A DNA stretch of 64,000 nt from Brasenia schreberi (GCA_036023115.1 JAYKKT010000087.1:12106001-12170000); one strand, 5' to 3'. Shown: positions 13,109 to 25,471, counted from the stretch's first letter. Numbers and translations are program-made. The notes: generated by a model not told the origin, from the letters alone.

Positions 13109-13299
13109 TCTCTCACTTTGGCTAAGTGAATTGACATATTGGTTTTCCTCCCACTGTTGTGGGGTTTTCCAAGTAATGTTATTTCATGATTGCTATTGCA
13201 ATCACTACCCGTTGTAGGGTTATTTACCTACACAACTATCAAACATATCTCAAACACATGTTCACAACATGTTTTGAGAAAAGTTTCTTGGTTATACTT

Positions 13300-15760
13300 T
13301 TAGTTAAGAGATCTGCCAACATATCATTTGTTGGCACATATGATATGGATATTTTCCTTTCTTATAACCATATAATGAATATAGTGGTACTTAACCATGA
13401 TATGCTTGCTCTTGGAGCTATCAGCTCCACTCTTGATAAGAGTAATTGTTATGTTGTTGTCACAATAAATGACAACTGGCTCATCGGCTATTTCCACATT
13501 CAAATCATGTATAAAGCGGCTTATCTAGATGACGCTCGTTGCAGCCATACAGCAAGCCTCATACTCAACTTCCTGTGTATGCAATGTTACACGGCCCTAT
13601 TTCTTACATGCCCAAAAAATAACACTACCTCCAAATAAGAATATTTGTCCCAAGGTAGATTTTTTGTCATCTTTGCTCCCAGCAAAGTCAGCATCTCAGT
13701 ATCCTACCACTTTCAGTTCATTTGCTTGAAAACACAGTTTCAAGTTTATTTTTCTTTTCAGATATCTTAAAATCCTTTTTACAGCTATTCAATGTTGTCA
13801 TTCAAGATTACTTTGATATCTACTTACAATATCAACAAAGCTAATATCAGGTCTTGTATACAACATATCATACATCAAGCTACCCACAGCTTGGGTATAA
13901 GAAATGTTAGGCTTATTGTCTCCTTCACCGGGACAATCAACCTTACTTAGTTTGACCCCTTTTTGCAATGGGTGTAACAAGAGACTTGCATTCACCCATT
14001 TTGAATTTTTTGAGGATATAGTCAATATATCTCTCCTAACTTAGGCATAAGAGTTTAGATTCTCTATTTCGAGAGATCTTTATACCCAGAATATAGGATG
14101 TTTTCCCCATATCCTTCATTTTGAACCTTGGGCTTAACCATGACTTGGTTTTGACAATAATCTCATTGTCATTCCCGGTCAACAATATGTCATCTAGATA
14201 TAATGATAAGATGACAAAGTGGCTCCCACTGTTCCAAACATATACGCAGTGATCAAGTTCATTTGCCACAAACCCAAGTTCTATAATGACATTTTGAAAA
14301 GTCAAATACCATTGGCGAGGTGACCGTTTCAGGCCATATAGGGATTTTTTCAACCTATATACTTTATCTTCTTCACCTTCAACTATAAATCCTTCGGGCT
14401 GCTACATGTATATGATTTCATCTAAATCTTCGTTTAGAAAAGTTGTCTTTACATCTAAGAATTCAACATCTCTGCTCTCTATTAATCTATGGTCCTTATG
14501 ATAAAACTGATATACATTTTAACTTTTAGGATATTCGATGAATATACACCTCAATGAGCTATTGTCTAGCTTATCTCTAGACTGAATAAGGATCTTCACA
14601 TATGCAATAGATCTCCACCTCGTAAGATAACCTAGGTTGGGTTTTCTTTCAAACCACATCTCATATAGTGTAGTGAATATAGTGTTACAAGGTACTCTAT
14701 TGAGTATGTATATTGTTCTATTTACTGTTTCTCCCCAAAATATCCTTAGTAAAGAGGCATCGATCAACATAGACCTTGTCAAATTCAGTAAGGTTCTTTG
14801 TATCTCTCAACTACACCATTTTGTTGAGGTGTTCTGGGCATTATATTTTGCTTTGCAATACAAAAGTCTTTACAGAATTCAAGAAATTATGCCGAGGTAT
14901 ATTAACCACCTCTATCTGATATTAAGACTTTGATTAAATACCTTAATTGGTTTTTCACTTCTTGCTTATACTCTTTAAAAGCATCAAGTGCCTCAGATTT
15001 ATGTGCCAAAAGATATAAATACATATATCTAGAGTAATCATCGATAAAGGTTATAAAATAAACCTTTCTATGATGTAACCTTACTCTAAATGGTCCACAT
15101 AAATCCGTGTGAATGACCTCCAACAAGGTTGTTGCCCTTGATGACTATTTGAGAAAAACTTTCCTTGTATACAAGCTTCTCACTTGTTGAAAGTATTTTC
15201 CTCAAATCTAGGCAATAAGTTAAAGTTGGATAATTTCCTCAACTTTCCAGACTTATACGTTCGAGGCTTTTATGTCATACATTTAGATCAACATTAAAGG
15301 CACAGTCAATATAAGCAGAAGGATTTTCATTTTCATTATCATTCAATTTGAATGGTCTATGTTCTACATCAAATTTCGTAGAGAATAATATTCTCTCATA
15401 TTTCCCCACAATCACCCTGCTCGAAATAAACCTTTCTTCATTAAGGTAGGGACTGAAACCAAATTGCGCCATATAGATAACACAATCAATACATCAGTCA
15501 GTACAACCGGTGTGCCTTTTACAAAAATTGTAAAAGACCCAGTGCCCAGAACATTTGAGAAAGTGTTATTTCTCATGTACACCCGATGTTCTCCTAGCTT
15601 GTATTCATTTAAATCCATTGCCTCTTCCTTAGTTTTCGAGATATGCCTGGTAGCTAAAGAGTCAAACCACCAACCAGTCACCGAGTGATCCATATAGAAA
15701 CATTCTAATATCATGCAGATTATGTCCTGCTTCTTTGATTGTCACTTAATGTCTTCTACA
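13300..15760 (-). pseudogene. copia pol relic (protease, integrase, RT, RNase H)
   Basis: Read from high to low coordinates. The protease motif at about 15660 is D-S-L-A where active copia has D-S-G-A. The integrase core at 15126-14902 has H-T-D-L-C-G-P and F-I-D-D-Y-S-R. Next is a tract with I-Y-I-L-N-R-V-P (14782-14519). The reverse transcriptase at 14353-14036 has S-L-Y-G-L-K and the catalytic Y-L-D-D. RNase H follows, with T-R-P-D-I-S-F near 13850 and an A-D-F-A-G motif near 13690. Each block is separated by stops or shifts, so no polyprotein can be made. Confidence 0.88.
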
Positions 15761-15769
15761 TTTCCTTTT

Positions 15770-16536
15770 GCAGCAAACCCTCTTCTAGTGTCCCATCTTT
15801 TCACAACTGAGACACTTGACACGAGAAGCAGTTTCCTATATTTTTTTTAAAAATTGATCGCTCTTTTTGTTATTCTTGCCAAACTTTTTGTTTGATTTAT
15901 TTCTCTTTTGGTTGGGTTTGGAGCTAGAACCTATCTCATCTTATACTACTAGTAATTTCCTTTTTTGTTTTTACTCATATGTTCTTGTTTTATTACTAGT
16001 TTTAGAGGCAATTCAAAAAGGTTAATTTTTTACCCTAGTCTGAGGGTAGTGGTAACCATGTTCCATGATGAGGAAAGACTGTTCCATATTGTTGATATCT
16101 GCATTGGTTTCAGGATTATTGATTTTGCCACAGCTAGGTTCCTAACCATTATCAACATGTGGTTTACATGTTCTATTATGTTATTCCATTCTTTCATTTT
16201 GAAGAAATTGTATTTTTGTAGCAGCAACTAAACATGCAATTTGACAATTGTATCATATTTGACTGTTATATAATCGAATAGCTCTTTCGCAGTCTTGTAT
16301 TCTTCGAAGATCCTGATTAAGTCATCCTCCATGTATGTTAACATGATAGTTCTTGATATTGTGTTGTCCTTTAGAAATATTTTATATATTTCTATTTGTT
16401 GCTCGGTTGCATATGGTGGTAACGGATGCATAGTTTCTTTTAAGACATACTCAACAACTTTAAATGTTAGAGCAAGTGTAATTCTTCTCTTCCATGTTTG
16501 AAAGTTCAGATCGTTTAACTTTTCAGTTTTTGTCAA
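15770..16536 (-). pseudogene. copia gag relic
   Basis: 16536-16228 encodes a typical copia gag N-terminus (L-N-D-L-N-F-Q-T-W-K-R-R) of the UBN2 type. Near 15778-15817 is a CCHC zinc knuckle (C-L-S-C-E-K-M-G-H, then C) with a stop codon directly after the histidine. The frame is interrupted between the two. Confidence 0.8.
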
Positions 16537-17722
16537 TTCTCACACACATATTCTAGAGTTCATTTTTACGTGTTTGGCAATTATAACAATTAGACGGTCT
16601 AAAAGGGAAACATTTAACAAGCAACAAAACATATATAGCATGAATATGATCAGAACGATGCATAATATTGTAAAAATGAGTTGAAAATAACTCATTTCTA
16701 ATATATAGAAGCAACTGGGATAAATTCGCAAATTTCCCAAAAAGCTTTTGCCTTTAATAATTTCTCAAAATACTAGGGGTAAAACAATAATTTTATCTAT
16801 CTGTCCACTTTTGTAATTTTCAGAAACGGCCAAGGACAGAAATATAAAATTAGTTTTTGATATTTTTGTAAAATTCGTAAGTGATCAGGGGTAAATTTAT
16901 AATTTTACCCCTCAAAAGGACAGGGACAAATCTATCTTTTGAGATAGTGGAAGTACTATAATAAACTTAATCGGGAATGATAATAATGTAAATTAATAGC
17001 CCGATATATAATAATTTTCATAAACTCTTAGTGGGTAAAACCGATTGTTCGCCTAAGTGAGGGAAAACAGTCTTTTTCCCTCAAAATATCTAGATATTTT
17101 CATAATTTTGTCTAGTGGCAATCTGTAATATTTAAAAACCGGTCAGGGCATAACACACTTTTCAGTCCACTACCCGACAGTTTTCTAAAACTGAAGGTGG
17201 TTTCGAAAAACCGTTGGTTTCTACCTGTGGTTTTCTGAAACCGCATGGTGGATTTCAAGCGCTTTAAAAACTTAGAGGAGAGAAAGAGAGAGCGGGAAAA
17301 AAAAATAGAAAGAGAGAGAGAGGGGAGGGAGGGAGGTTTCCGCTGCACCGCCTCCTAGCCCGTGGCCGCCCGCGGCTTTCTAGAGCCTCTCCTGCTGTGT
17401 CCGTCCTCCAGTCTCCTGGTCGAGGACTTCAACAGCCTCAGCAGCCTTCTTCGGTCATCTACTTGTCTTCAGCCGACCTCCAGCCTATTGGTCGAGGTTC
17501 CGCTGATTGTTTTCTGGCCTGTTGTTTACAACCGACCTCTGGCCTCTGGCCAAGGTTCTACCGGTTGTTTTTTTCTTACGGCCTGTTTTCTGCTCTGTCT
17601 TGTTTTTGGCAAGTTCCTCTGCCCTGTCTCAACTCAAGCGGAGGTTTTCCTCTTCTCTGTATGTTTTTTTTAAACTAACGCGTACCTATTTACAAGGTCA
17701 AAGACGAGGCCCTGATACGAGA

Positions 17723-18183
17723 TGTGGCATTTTCAGTTGTCTCCTTGCTGGATTCTGACTTCTGTCGACCTCTGGTTCTTCTCTGTCGACCTCCGGTTTC
17801 TTGCTATCTTGCTTCTGAGGTACGCCTGCAGTGAAAGAACAAAAAGGTATGCAGTCTTTGTTTGAGGTTTCCTCTCAGTAGGGTTTTCCTGGGAAGATCT
17901 GTAGGTTTCGATATTTCGATGTTTCTTTCTTGCCTATGTTGCTCTCTATTTATAGAGCAGCGTGTGCTCCTCTTTTCCCGGTTATCCCACTAGGCTTTCC
18001 TTATTAGGAATCCCTTTATCCAAACTGTTACCGTGTGTCATTTGTCATTTGGTAACTGTCTGGAGGTTTCGACCTTTATGGCCGTTACGACCATCCTTTC
18101 CGTAACCCGACCACAGATAACGGTTGGATAGACAGTCCAGGCGTTTATGTGCTGGGGTTGCCGAGAATGGCCATTGCCTTACA
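17723..18183 (-). repeat. 5' LTR of the copia element
   Basis: On the minus strand it begins TGTAAGGCAATGG at 18183 and ends at the CA facing the primer-binding site. A TATA-like box (inverse of TATTTATA at 17947-17954) is at the same relative place as in the other LTR. Between gag and this LTR (16537-17722) lies a leader with AT-rich DNA and a CT-rich tract near 17275-17335. Confidence 0.82.
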
Positions 18184-18939
18184 ATCCTCTCGTGGAGTCA
18201 CTGAACGGACATTGCTTGAATCTTCTTTCACTAAAGCATTCATGTCGAGCCTAGAATACCATCTGATAGTGCCTTCCATTGAATTAATTCCTGTCATGAA
18301 TAGAAAACAAGACGAAAGGGATGCAACTTAAAGACCGAAAGTTGCCCAGCTAAAGCTTTATGTTCAGTAAAAACAAGATTTGGGCTTTGCTCATGAAGCT
18401 CTATTTTCTACTTTTTTCATTTACCACAATGAGGGCGGAGCAAGCTCTGTATCAAGAAAGATTTCCGATTATTTGGTTATACACGTACATGGAGGACATT
18501 GAGATGGCTGTTTACTTTGTGAAAAAGGAAGTCAGCACCACCACCAACTCACCAAGCTCACTGGGCCCATCATGTTATCCCTCTCTATGGCCTTATGCCT
18601 CCCTTCTTTCAGCCACATGAATGAAGCTCTCACCATCCTTAATCGACCACAGTTATGAATATATGCATGCAAATGGGGATCGGAGTTCTCCATGATGATC
18701 TTAATCGATGGTGAATTCATCATCAAACAGAAATTGTTGATCCCAATCGATCATCAACATTAAATTTTATAGTTCCAAAGATAGCTGGCTTATGGTTATA
18801 AATGCCCCCTCCCAGAAAAGCGTCACGCCCTATGGGTGGTTTAAGATCAAATGGCCACAAAATCTGGATCCAATAGCTAGAATCAACAAGCTTCAGGTTC
18901 ATTAGGCACCCGCCAAAGGAGGTAATGAAAATACTGTAC

Positions 18940-19203
18940 CTGCTTCACATCGGGTTTAGTTTTCCATCTTCTTACAAACCATTCAGGTGGGGTCTTCTCA
19001 AACTCGAACCCTAGATTAGCAACACCCCTTAATTTACGAGTGCTGGCATTGTTGATGAGCGGATTCACAAGCCATGCTTCAGTGTGCATCCTTTTGCTTG
19101 TTTCACTCATCAATGCAGCAGTACCGCCACCACAGACAACCGTCCTCCAAAGATTTTCGAGTGCTTTTACATAAACATCTAGCAGGTTATCATTCGAATT
19201 CAT
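18940..19203 (-). other. unrecognised exon-like coding block
   Basis: An open frame of about 88 codons with protein-like composition (C-G-G-G-T-A-A-L; W-L-V-N-P-L-I-N-N; P-P-E-W-F-V-R-R-W-K) ends at a plausible donor, CAG|GTACAG, at 18940/18939. Upstream the frame stays open to about 19237, where a 20-bp direct repeat (19155-19174 and 19212-19231, spacing 57 bp) duplicates V-K-A-L-E. I do not recognise the family. It may be one exon of a gene or a gene fragment stranded between a retrotransposon and the GATA gene; no partner exon was found. Confidence 0.4.
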
Positions 19204-19599
19204 TGAGAAAGTTTCGAGTGCTTTTACATAATCTGCATTTCTGGAATTGAATGTCGATCAAACAATGCAGGTTCTCATGGTCATATCTAAAATTCTGGCT
19301 GCCTATGCCTGAAAAATATGTATGCACTCCATGAATATGAAAGCATACAAACTAAAACTTTGTTATGGATTCATTAGCAAAAACGTCCGATTTTCACATT
19401 GCGTGTGAAATCATCAGATTATCTCAAATAGATTACACTGTTTCTGGTTTACATGTAAAATCAAATGGCCATTTGGATCCAAGTATGAGCAATTGCATGT
19501 TTTCTTTCTGTCTCTTGTTTATGCTTCTTCTAACATAATGGTCAAAGGAGAATCTTTTATATGCATTTAAGTTCGAGAGTAGTTGTAACTTTTACCTGA

Positions 19600-20020
19600 C
19601 AATAGTAGGGTAGGGCTGGTAAAGGAATTGAGCTGCTTGCGGATCGGTTCGTTTTGCAGCAGCACCCAGTCCATGTTTGGTTGGTGACCTTTAACTTAGA
19701 CGTGGACCGTTTGGATCTAGCCAAAACATCCTAGGAACCAGGTCCAAAACTGGGGATCCCATGGTTCAGTTCCAAGTTCTGGTGGTTCTACCTATCCAAG
19801 AACTGAACTGGAACCACTTTCGATTTTAAAATCCTACATTTGTTTCATGAAATTTTCAAATAAAACTGAAATCTAACTGGAATCAGAATCCGCCTGAAAC
19901 TGGATTTGAAATAAGTTCTGAACCCGGAGGGGGACAGTTCAGTTCCGGTTCCAAGTCTTGATAGAACTGGAACCATCAACTGGACCAGCGATCCGCCGCC
20001 CAGGTCTACCTTCACTGATT
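19600..20020. repeat. GGTTCC-rich dispersed repeat relic
   Basis: A zone packed with CGGTTC, GGTTCAG and GAACTGGAACC words. Similar words occur at about 780-960, 25084-25463, 58885-59165 and 59940-60098. Only the 25-kb copy has clear ends, so this assignment rests on word content. Confidence 0.4.
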
Positions 20021-20291
20021 GAAGATGAAGAGCGTGTATTGGACTTAGCTCGAAGCTCGAACAAAGAGAGTCATCTTCCATGTTTTCCGAGTTCCTCAAA
20101 GAGAGCTTCTATAGAAGGTCGTCTCCCCATTGGCGGATCTTGCAATCTTTCCTTGCAATTTTTCTGGGTTAAAGGATTAAAAAGAAAAGGAAAAATTTTG
20201 AGAAAGTGCTTCGCCGGATGACGATTTCGTACAGAGAGTGCAGCAATTTTCATCGAATAATACATCAACCATACTCCATAATTAGTATTCC

Positions 20292-21111
20292 TTAATCGCG
20301 TTTCGTCAACGCCGGAGCTTGGTGAGGAATTCCGGCTTTCTGCCGCCGAAGTTGTATAACTTTCTGGTGGGAGTTGGAATGTTGGCTAGAAACGAATGTT
20401 GGGCTCGCCGCTGGACGGTATTCCGGCAGCAAGCGGCCGGACTTGTACCGGACGCCGCAAGCATTACAGAGGGTTTTAGGTCCCATTGGCCCCGCCCTCC
20501 ACTGGGGGGTCTTCTCCGAGGCGCAATGCGTGCATTTTCGATCACTCTCGGAAATCCCACCCACCTTCCGTCTTCTCCCTGAATCCGGCCATCTCGCCGC
20601 CGAGAAACTTGCCGACGTCAACCTGACTATCCGCAATGTCCAGTCGTCACAGGCACGAGAGCGCTTGCTCCTAGCTCGGCGGGGGACGGCTGTCACCGGC
20701 TGGAAGGACGGCGTTCCGCTGCTGGAACTTCCCTTTCCGGCGAAGGAGAACGACTCCGTCACGCAGTTCGACACCCACGCTAGTTCCATCATGTCGTCTC
20801 TCTAGCAACCAAAAAAGAAAAACGCAAAAAATGAGCAATCTCCAAAACGGCGTAAAAACCAAAAAGAAGAGTTCGAAACGTCAATAGCTCTCGCTAGTAG
20901 ATCCTACCGGAATACATAGCTCGTCCATGGTATCACGACTACCCGAGAAACTTCTGTCGCTGTCTCCGGCGGCCCCCGGCGAGGTGGTTGAGGTTGGTGG
21001 GGAGTCGATATCGAGAGAGTCAAAGAGCTCCTCGTTGGAGAAGTCGAGTAATTCATCGATGTGTAACAAATCACACATCGGAAACCCGTGCAAGCAGTGC
21101 GAATCTTCCAT
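20292..21111 (-). CDS. GATA-type zinc finger transcription factor, 2 exons, 237 aa
   Basis: Exon 1 is 21111-20908 (68 codons) and exon 2 is 20801-20292; the 106-bp intron is GT-AG and phase 0. The protein has a single type-IV zinc finger, C158-x2-C161-x18-C180-x2-C183, with the conserved T-P-Q-W-R-A-G-P and L-C-N-A-C-G cores and the R-L-L-P-E-Y-R-P-A extension of plant subfamily I (GATA1/2/4/9 group). The N-terminus carries [12 protein letters not shown], and [10 protein letters not shown] sits at the start of exon 2, as in that subfamily. A basic stretch (about 109-117) may be a nuclear signal. It should bind WGATAR sites. The length is close to the family's usual 210-310 aa. No lesions are visible. 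Confidence 0.93.
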
Positions 21112-21700
21112 TTCTCACACCGTCTTTATTTTTCCCTGCGGATTCTCCCACTCTTCTCCTCCACACACGTACACACCGAGAGAGAGAAAGACGGAAGGTA
21201 TCTTATGTGTAGTTTGGCATCTATTTTATGCCATCACAGAGACACGTAAACTAAAGGCCGTAAGGCATACAACGTGCAATGAGTGCGATGGCAGCGAAAT
21301 GATTAAATATAAAATAATACAAGAGTTTCTGATGAAAATTGAGAGAGAGAGAGGAATCCGTCAGAGCCACAGCCTGTTCGCGAGAGAAATATCCTTTTAT
21401 TGTATTGTCGACTGCAAGTAACATGGATTGCTTCTTCCCATGCGAGACGCCTAAAGCCTTGAGCATCGGGCAAGATCGGCCGTCCATTTTAGTTGTATAT
21501 ATTCGGATTCTTTTGTTAAAGATGGGGACGTCAGATCTCCTCTGAAATATCCGTATTCACAAGGCATAGGATCCATGCCTAACTGGCATTTTCTGTCTTG
21601 TTTGCTAATATCACCGGGAATGACATAATTTGCTATATATATAAATTCAATCTTGATCATCATTTTAATAACATTATCATTTATAATTTTTTAAAAACTT
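21112..21700. other. upstream region of the GATA gene
   Basis: Short GA/CT runs near 21178-21186 and 21340-21356 and no recognisable gene. It probably holds the 5' UTR and promoter of the minus-strand GATA gene. Confidence 0.4.
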
Positions 21701-21715
21701 AAAATTTTTAAAGTT

Positions 21716-21815
21716 GAGTTAACTGCTAACATGGCGCATGATTGAGCTACGTGGAAACAAAGAATCCATGTAGCCGACCCCGTCTAATATGGAAAAAGGT
21801 TTAGTTGTTGTTGTT
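21716..21815 (+). mobile_element. 5'-truncated LINE tail with (TTG)n end
   Basis: It begins GAGTTAACTGCTAAC and ends in TTG repeats, matching the 3' end of the LINE at 35724-46712. Near-identical 15-bp flanks (21701-21715 and 21816-21830) form a target-site duplication. This is a retroposed LINE 3' end. Confidence 0.8.
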
Positions 21816-22455
21816 AAAAATTTTAAAGTTATATTCATGCGATAAAAAAACAATGAATGAAGGTGAATAAGCATGTCCGTTATAAGCAGGATCCATATAT
21901 ATCTTGAAGTATATTTTATATCCATACATTGCAATAAATTATTTAACACGTATACCATCCATCAACATTCCATACTTCTACATTCGAAGGTCACGAGTTT
22001 GATCCCGAGGGACGCATGTATCAGGTAAATCTTGCTTGTGTTTTAGTGAATGGAAGGTTGAAGCATTACATAGCTCCAAGGGGTTTGTTATACACGTGAG
22101 TGCGCGTACACACACACACAGAGTGATTCTAACAAGTTGGAGTTTTGAGTATATATAACAGGGCCTATACATGCAAATAACTCCAACAAAATAGCACAGT
22201 TCTACAATTGTGTCACAGTCAAATGGTGTATTATTTTAGGGGTACGAGGATCTCCAGAATCTTTTATAATCAAAGATTAGATAGCAAGGATTAATAAGGG
22301 TGAGCATTATTGAATCGATTATATTAAAAGCACAACATAATTTTTTCCTTTAGGTTAGGTTTTGTTATCGGCAATAGGATCATACAAGACTCAAAGGTTG
22401 AGATTTCTTACCACCATGACAGTACTATAAGACCGTGACATTTATTGGAACTTTA

Positions 22456-22795
22456 TCAACAACAACCAAGCGTTTTCTCACACTAAGTGGGGTTGGTTAT
22501 ATGGATTCTTTAAGTTTGTATCGTCGGAACAAGAGGATTATGGATTATTGAATGGGCAAAGCATTTTCTCGCACTAAGTGAGGTTGGTTATATGGATTTT
22601 TTTAACTTTGTATCGTCGATTATTGAATGGGCAAAGCGTTTTCTCACACTAAGTGAGGTTGGTTATATGGATTATTTTAACTTTGTATCGTCGATTATTG
22701 AATGGGCAAAGCGTTTTCTCACACTAAGTGAGGTTGGTTATATGGATTCTTTAACTTTGTATTGTCGGAACAAGAGGATTATGGATTATTGAATG
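22456..22795 (-). repeat. tandemly repeated SINE/LINE tail, 75-bp period
   Basis: Starts at CAACAACAACCAAG, the inverse of the TTG-rich SINE tail, and continues as the inverse of the tail (TTGGTTATATGGATTCTTT). The landmark CGTTTTCTCRCAC recurs at about 22470, 22561, 22636 and 22711. Spacing is 91, 75 and 75 bp; the longer spacer has an extra GGAACAAGAGGATTAT. The 75-bp period keeps one reading frame open (25-residue repeat with I-E-W-A-K-R-F-L), but that is a by-product of the period and not evidence for a gene. Confidence 0.8.
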
Positions 22796-25075
22796 GATGA
22801 TGATACGCTTGAGTTGGAGAAATGTTTCAAAGAATTGTTTGCATTGGAAAAGAACAAACAGTTACACCAAAAATTACTGATAATTGTGAGTCTGCATCAG
22901 ATGCTTGTAGTTGAAGTAAGGATCCGACGCTATTGTTCTTGAGCCTACAATTAACCACATTTATGGCGGGCATATTGCAATTTGTAGGTGGGTGACAGGC
23001 TTTTCCTCGTGCAGGTCGGCCCCAACAATTTGTGGTTCATATAAAACTGAACCACATATGGGCACACACGCACAGGTGTGTACAAAGAGACAAAACACAC
23101 ACACTAGGGGTGCGATGGAGCCAACTCGAGCTCGAAAACCAGCAAAATCGGCCCGATTCATTAAGAAAGTGCTCAGCTGAAATCAGTCTTGAATCTTCAA
23201 GCTCACGCTCAAGTTATATGTTCAAACAACTCAAGCTCGACTCCCTTTGCTCATTTGAACCCACCCAAGATTGAATCAATTAGTCTCCGCTCTAAATCAA
23301 GCTCAGTGACGTTAAATCAAACCAAGCTCGACTCAGCTCCTGAAATAAATGCTGGACGACCCAAATACATTAAACTTGTAAAATTACAATAAGTTTCATG
23401 TGTTTATTATAAATTTGATGTTCATTAATTGTGAGTCTGCACCTTTGTTGTCGTAGCATGCATAGAGGACCCACCTGATCAACCACTAATGGACCCAACA
23501 TCAAATCCACATGGCTTGCATGGTGCACTCAACCACTTGGTCACTCTCCCCCTACCCCAAGCTACAGCATGTTCGCCTTTGTTTGAGCCCTCATACCCGG
23601 CCTTATCTCTCTCTCTCTCTCTCTGGCGGGTGCATGCATGCCCGCACACACACACAGAGGGAAGGCGATTTCAAACACCTTATACGGATAACCCAGAAAG
23701 TATTTCAGGTTCCGCAAATGGTTCGATTCCTGTTGGCACCGCGGGTGTGGTTTGGAACCGGGCATCTCTACCTATATATCAGACAAACACAAGTTGATGC
23801 AACCCAAAGCACAAAACTGTTGGTAAGGTTAGAGAACCCATCACAAACATGACCCAACAAGTACTAAAGCAACACCAACAAAAAATATTCTTGTCTTGAG
23901 TTTGACACGAAAACAAAGTCAGAAACACGAAATTACTGCCTGAATCATAGAGGTTGGTACAATGCATTATTCGAAATTCAGGATTACATAACCCATCTTA
24001 GAGCCAAAGTTCGGTCATAATTGCATTCTTCAATGTTCAAGATTACCTAACCATCAATTAATGAGAATCCACCCCAGTTGGCATAGCATGTTGATGGTAA
24101 CCTTGTCTCCATCTTTTCACGTGTCCGACTAGATAGAAAAGGCATAGAATCATATATAAATAGTTGATTCCGGAAGAAAAAAGTGTGATATCAATATAAT
24201 ACAGATTCAGACAGTCATTAAACCAAAAAAATCCAAGTTACATGGGCAAGAAGGTGCCACAAGTCAGGCCCTTCATTAGATTAACATAATGGGCCTTTTT
24301 TAAATCCCTAACATGTTTTTAAAGAAGAAAAGTCAGTATCTCTACTCATAGTAAAAGCAAAGCGAATCCAACCCTTATCTTCTTGTTCGCCGCTGCACTG
24401 TAACTTGAAACACATCAGCATCCAACTAAAAAAAAATGCAAGATCATGTTTTATTGCTCCATTCCACAAGTTTGAGCCCCTTCAAAATCAATAGCTCACA
24501 TGTGAGTATAGTAACTAAAAGATTTTATCACTTTTATCAAAACAATTTAGTATAAAAGCAATGATCAACAAAATAAAATCATATTCTTTGACAAATAAGC
24601 AACGATGAACGAATTAATGGATTCATATCACGAGCCAAACAGAGCTGATGTGCAAGCAGCGGTTCGGTTACCATCCCTGAGATGGGTTGGGCAAAGGGGT
24701 TGAGACGAAGACTTCTCAAGATGTAACCCATCCCAGTACTATCATAGTTCCAATAGAATTTGGTGTATTTTGTAAGGGACAAAAGATCCCACGAAGTTTT
24801 GTACGGCACACCAGCTATCTAACATAATCCTTCTGTTTTTCCCAAACTCAGAGAGTGAATATTTAAGGATGAATTTCTCATTGGACCAGGATGTTGGATA
24901 AACGTAGTGGGTATTTGCTTCAGAATAAGACGGACTCAACTAAGAACATTTGCTAACAGGGCCTAGGCCCTGCCCTACAGAGACCATAGTCTCAGTTCGT
25001 CTGCTGATCAAACGTGGTTCGCAGTACATACTGCACAGAAGGGCCCGTGGCCCCACCAGTACTGTATGTTTAGAT
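22796..25075. other. intergenic DNA, no gene recognised
   Basis: Contains short CA and CT runs near 23600-23660. Minus-strand open frames at 24579-24939 have no family resemblance. No transposon ends or RNA genes were recognised. Confidence 0.4.
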
Positions 25076-25083
25076 CATACAAC

Positions 25084-25463
25084 TAGACATGTCCGGTTCC
25101 AATTCACCCCAAACCGTAACCAAGCTGAAGCCGGTTTGGTTCAAGAACCGCCGGTTTTGGAGGGCCGGTCAAAGAAGCTTTTTTTATAAAATTGAATGTC
25201 ACACCTCATGGGAGTCGAACTCCCAACCAACATCAACGCTAAAAGGTGACTACTTGTGATTGTGAATGGAAAAAAGTTATATAAGCAGCTTGAAACCGCG
25301 AAGGGGTCTCTGGTTACGATTTAGGGACTGATTTCCAATAATGCATTGTACCAATGTTTTACTCAAATAGGTTTCGGGCCGATTGGTTCCAGTTATCAAC
25401 GGTTCTACGGCCGATTCAATTCCTGTTCAAACCATTGAACCGATTTTGAACCAGCCATGTCTA
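25084..25463. mobile_element. hAT MITE with TAGACATG ends
   Basis: A perfect 8-bp duplication CATACAAC lies at 25076-25083 and 25464-25471. Inverted ends are TAGACATGTCCGGTTC and TAGACATGGCTGGTTC (14 of 16 match). The interior is rich in CCGGTTT and GAACCG and has no coding frame. The 8-bp duplication puts it in the hAT superfamily as a non-autonomous element. Confidence 0.85.
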
Positions 25464-25471
25464 CATACAAC

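Larger units (their letters stand above)
12667..18183 (-). mobile_element. Ty1/copia LTR retrotransposon, degenerate
   Basis: Two diverged direct LTRs (about 12667-13108 and 17723-18183) flank a minus-strand interior in the order gag, protease, integrase, reverse transcriptase, RNase H, which is the copia order. A primer-binding site similar to the initiator tRNA-Met type (TCGTATCAGGGCC on the minus strand, near 17707-17719) lies next to the 5' LTR. A purine tract (AAAGTGAGAGA) abuts the 3' LTR. Many stops and frameshifts and clear LTR divergence show an old, inactive copy. I could not find a matching target-site duplication. Confidence 0.9.

Noticed and set aside
12667..18183. Endogenous pararetrovirus
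   Set aside because: Paired LTRs, initiator-tRNA-like primer site and the integrase-before-RT order identify a copia retrotransposon; no movement or coat protein motif is visible.
20374..20805. 143-codon plus-strand open frame
   Set aside because: Exact antisense of the GATA factor exon 2; GC-rich coding sequence keeps the opposite strand open by chance.
20927..21421. 164-codon plus-strand open frame
   Set aside because: Covers the antisense of GATA exon 1 and GA-rich upstream DNA; no domain and low-complexity composition.
22592..22792. Peptide repeat gene with 25-residue units
   Set aside because: The open frame follows from a 75-bp period in an amplified SINE tail; no start context, family or flanking exons.
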